A DNA stretch of 7,105 nucleotides from positions 1 through 7,105 of the forward strand of contig JBDRGD010000042.1 in the NCBI GenBank assembly GCA_043818095.1, in the 5' to 3' direction. The notes beneath the pieces are model-generated. The model was not told the origin of the DNA, did no database searches, and worked only from the letters and a program-made list of their open reading frames with translations. Every line of letters starts with the position of its first letter. Within the stretch, counting starts at the first letter, position 1. Source of the DNA: JBDRGD01 sp043818095. GTDB taxonomy: Bacteria > Chloroflexota > Dehalococcoidia > Dehalococcoidales > RBG-16-60-22. The translations under genes were made by a program, and so were the position numbers. Below, piece after piece: positions 5,341-7,105 of this stretch.

Positions 5341-6632
5341 GTCCACTTATCGTCGGCGGCATCGGCTTTGTCCTCCTGCTGGGCCTCATGGCTATCGGTA
5401 TGCCTATCGGCTTCGCGATGGGATTGACCGGGGTCCTGGGCGTCTGGTACCTGGCGAATCTCGGTGCGGCCCTGGGTCCGCTGGGTAATGTCTATCACAC
5501 CGCCGCCAATTTCAGTTTCAGTGTCGTCCCCCTCTTCGTCTTCATGGGCGTCGTGGCTTTTCATGCCGGATTGAGCAAGGACCTGTACAACGCCGCTCAC
5601 AAGTGGGTGGGGCACTGGCCGGGGGGCCTGGCGATGGCTACCGTGGTCGCCTGCGCTGGCTTCGCGGCAATCTGCGGTTCCAGCGCCGCGACGACGGCTA
5701 CTGTCGGCCATGTCGTCATCCCGGAGATGCGGGCGCGCAAGTACGCGCCCACGCTGGCTTCCGGCTGCGTGGCCGCCGGGGGCACCCTGGGGATTCTCAT
5801 TCCGCCCAGCATCGCCATGGTCCTCTACGCCATGCTCACCGAGGAGTCCATCGGCAAGCTTTTGATTGCCGGGATGATACCCGGGATACTGCTTGCTTCC
5901 GGCTTCATGATGGCGATATACATCATGGTCAAGCGCAACCCGAGCCTGGCACCGCCGTCGCCCGCGTCAACTTACCGGGAAAGATTTGCTTCTCTGAAGA
6001 GTATATGGGGAGTGGGGCTCGTGATGGTAGCGGTCATCGGCGGTATCTACATGGGATTTTTCACCGCCAACGAGGCCGCCGGCATCGGGGCATTCCTGGT
6101 GCTGCTGGTGTCCATGGCGCGCCGGGGAGTAACTTGGAAGAGCCTCTTTGCTTCTTTAAAGGAAACCGGGACGACCACCTCCATGCTCATCTCGATACTG
6201 ATCGGCGCCATCATTTTCAACAACTTCATGGCGCTGAGCCATATCCCTCAGGAGCTGGCTAAATTCATCGTCAGCCTGGAGATGTCCCGCTACCTTATCC
6301 TGGCGGGCGTCATCTTCATCTATATCATCCTGGGCTGTCTGATGGACGCCATTACCATGATTATCCTGACGGTCCCCATCTTCTATCCCATCATGGTGGG
6401 GCTGGATTTCAGCGGCATCTGGTTCGGCGTCATGATTGTCCTGGTCATCGAGCAGGCGGGCATTACCCCTCCGGTGGGGGTGAACGTCTTTATCCTTGCC
6501 GGCGTGGTGAAAGACATTCCCCTGGTAACCATCTTCAGGGGTATCGTGCCCTTTTTCTTCGTGATGATTATCTTCATGGTCATCATGACCATCTTCCCGC
6601 AGCTGGCGCTCTTCCTCCCCAGCACCATGTGA
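5337..6632 (+). CDS. dctM: TRAP transporter large permease subunit DctM
   Basis: This is the large membrane subunit that forms the translocation path and uses a Na+ or H+ gradient for uptake. At 431 residues with about a dozen hydrophobic segments, it has the full family length. Conserved elements are GMPIGFAMGLTG (21-32), FVFMG (67-71), CGSSAATTATVG (113-124), GTLGILIPPSIAMVLYA (149-165), GFFTANEAAGIGA (240-252), MDAITMIILTVPIFYPI (336-352) and TPPVGVNVFILAG (377-389). The GSS/GT and TPPVG/N motifs in the two halves reflect the inverted-repeat fold of the ion-transporter superfamily. No disruption is seen. The gene overlaps dctQ by 4 bp and has only a weak Shine-Dalgarno (GGTGG), which suggests translational coupling. 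It is the last gene of the operon. Confidence 0.98.
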   Translation: MSPLIVGGIGFVLLLGLMAIGMPIGFAMGLTGVLGVWYLANLGAALGPLGNVYHTAANFSFSVVPLFVFMGVVAFHAGLSKDLYNAAHKWVGHWPGGLAMATVVACAGFAAICGSSAATTATVGHVVIPEMRARKYAPTLASGCVAAGGTLGILIPPSIAMVLYAMLTEESIGKLLIAGMIPGILLASGFMMAIYIMVKRNPSLAPPSPASTYRERFASLKSIWGVGLVMVAVIGGIYMGFFTANEAAGIGAFLVLLVSMARRGVTWKSLFASLKETGTTTSMLISILIGAIIFNNFMALSHIPQELAKFIVSLEMSRYLILAGVIFIYIILGCLMDAITMIILTVPIFYPIMVGLDFSGIWFGVMIVLVIEQAGITPPVGVNVFILAGVVKDIPLVTIFRGIVPFFFVMIIFMVIMTIFPQLALFLPSTM

Positions 6633-6637
6633 CCGCG

Positions 6638-6652
6638 CCGGGTTTATCCCGG
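6638..6652 (+). other. Small hairpin just after dctM
   Basis: CCGGG (6638-6642) and CCCGG (6648-6652) can pair around TTTAT, 5 nt after the dctM stop. No T tract follows, so it is at most a 3'-end stabilising structure. The rest of 6653-6742 shows no gene. Confidence 0.35.
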
Positions 6653-6742
6653 ACTGCCGAAGTGTGCCCGTTTTCCTTTCCGGAGGACTTTCCTTTCATT
6701 TGCCTGGGCTCAGCGGGTCTTTTTGCGCCTCTTGAAACAGAA

Positions 6743-6776
6743 GACTCCGGCGCTGCATAGAGCAGTCACCGGAGTC
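6743..6776. terminator. Probable bidirectional terminator between convergent genes
   Basis: GACTCCGG (6743-6750) pairs perfectly with CCGGAGTC (6769-6776). An inner CTGC/GCAG stem (6753-6756 with 6762-6765) extends the structure. On the minus strand the stem is followed by TTCTGTTTC, a passable T-rich tail for the gene ending at 6806. On the plus strand a run of six T comes only at 6791-6796, behind a CCCGGG. The position between convergent dctM and the minus-strand gene suits a shared terminator. Confidence 0.55.
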
Positions 6777-6805
6777 AGTGTGTTCCCGGGTTTTTTCGGA
6801 GGGGG

Positions 6806-7105
6806 CTAGGGCAGGAGCTTGGGCAGGATGCGCTTCACCTCCTGCTCGGAGATGACGTCAAAGCCCGCCCCGATTAAGCGTTCCCGCAGGGTGAGCACTT
6901 CTTCCTGGCGCGGCCTGGGCATGGGTGGCCGGCTGCGGTATGAGGGGTATAGTCCCCTGAGCCAGCCGCCCAGCTTGTCCCTCAGGTGGAAGCGGGACCA
7001 GCCCCGGTAGACATACTCGTGAAGGTTGTCCAGACCGGCGTCTTTCCAGATGCGCTCCGCCTCTTTAAGGTCCTGTTTTTTCCAGGCGGTGATGTGGTCC
7101 ACCAT
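6806..7105 (-). CDS. Uncharacterised protein, at least C-terminal 99 residues
   Basis: I do not recognise this protein. An open frame runs from a Met codon at the very last bases of the window (7105-7103) to a TAG at 6806. That Met may be the start or may be internal, since no upstream sequence is visible. The 99 residues are soluble-looking, basic and mostly helical in appearance. Tryptophans are spaced at 8, 20, 36 and 48, an aromatic-basic stretch EYVYRGWSRFHLRDKL lies at 30-45, a Pro/Arg-rich connector PPMPRPR at 60-66, and a C-terminal LRERLIGAGFDVISEQEV at 73-90. There are no cysteines or membrane segments. It converges on dctM and is probably unrelated to the transporter. Confidence 0.6.
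   Translation of the reverse strand: MVDHITAWKKQDLKEAERIWKDAGLDNLHEYVYRGWSRFHLRDKLGGWLRGLYPSYRSRPPMPRPRQEEVLTLRERLIGAGFDVISEQEVKRILPKLLP

Noticed and set aside
4975..5711. Minus-strand frames opposite dctQ and dctM
   Set aside because: They are rich in His/Gln/Asp as expected for the antisense of hydrophobic membrane genes, and have no domains or ribosome binding sites.
5603..6262. Plus-strand frame of 219 codons inside dctM
   Set aside because: Frame-shifted shadow of dctM, with Arg/His/Gly-rich composition. dctM itself is intact and carries all motifs.

Overview
The window holds a divergently arranged catabolic-looking locus, plus the edge of one unrecognised gene. On the minus strand lies a three-gene operon for a molybdenum hydroxylase of the xanthine dehydrogenase / CO dehydrogenase superfamily, in the order FAD subunit (2298-3182), [2Fe-2S] subunit (1825-2301), molybdopterin subunit (1-1801, cut by the window edge). 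On the plus strand lies a complete TRAP-type carboxylate transporter in the order DctP lipoprotein (3529-4734), DctQ (4828-5340), DctM (5337-6632). A 346-bp intergenic region (3183-3528) separates the two operons and carries a promoter candidate for each direction. A convergent minus-strand gene of unknown function (6806-7105) begins or continues beyond the right edge.

Organism (inference only): the DNA is GC-rich. The binding protein is a lipoprotein with a long Ala-Pro-Ser tether behind the lipobox, and it neighbours a xanthine-dehydrogenase-type enzyme and a TRAP transporter. That combination reminds me of uncultured Chloroflexota, especially Dehalococcoidia from sediment or groundwater, but no marker gene is present. 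A lipid-anchored rather than free periplasmic DctP fits a bacterium with a single membrane or no conventional periplasm.

How the genes may work together: DctP should capture an organic acid outside the membrane, since the family's carboxylate-binding arginine is present at R222. DctQM would then import it with a cation gradient. The Mo hydroxylase would hydroxylate an aromatic, N-heterocyclic or related substrate in the cytoplasm, passing electrons from Mo through two [2Fe-2S] clusters to FAD. The enzyme is not a form I CO dehydrogenase, because the active-site Cys motif is absent. It is not a classical dearomatising 4-hydroxybenzoyl-CoA reductase either, because the FAD subunit lacks the cysteines for the extra [4Fe-4S] cluster. 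The real substrate cannot be read from the sequence, and the link between transporter and enzyme rests on the shared divergent control region.

Regulatory layout: the transporter has an unusually good sigma-70 promoter (consensus -35 and -10, with an extended -10). Its roughly 110-nt leader can form a hairpin followed by five T, and a competing alternative stem. The enzyme operon has a weaker promoter candidate whose 17-bp spacer is entirely G/C and whose start region overlaps a 10-bp palindrome. A 13-bp perfect hairpin without a T tract lies between dctP and dctQ. No obviously new system is visible. The families are known, and the points of interest are the pairing, the control region and details of the proteins.
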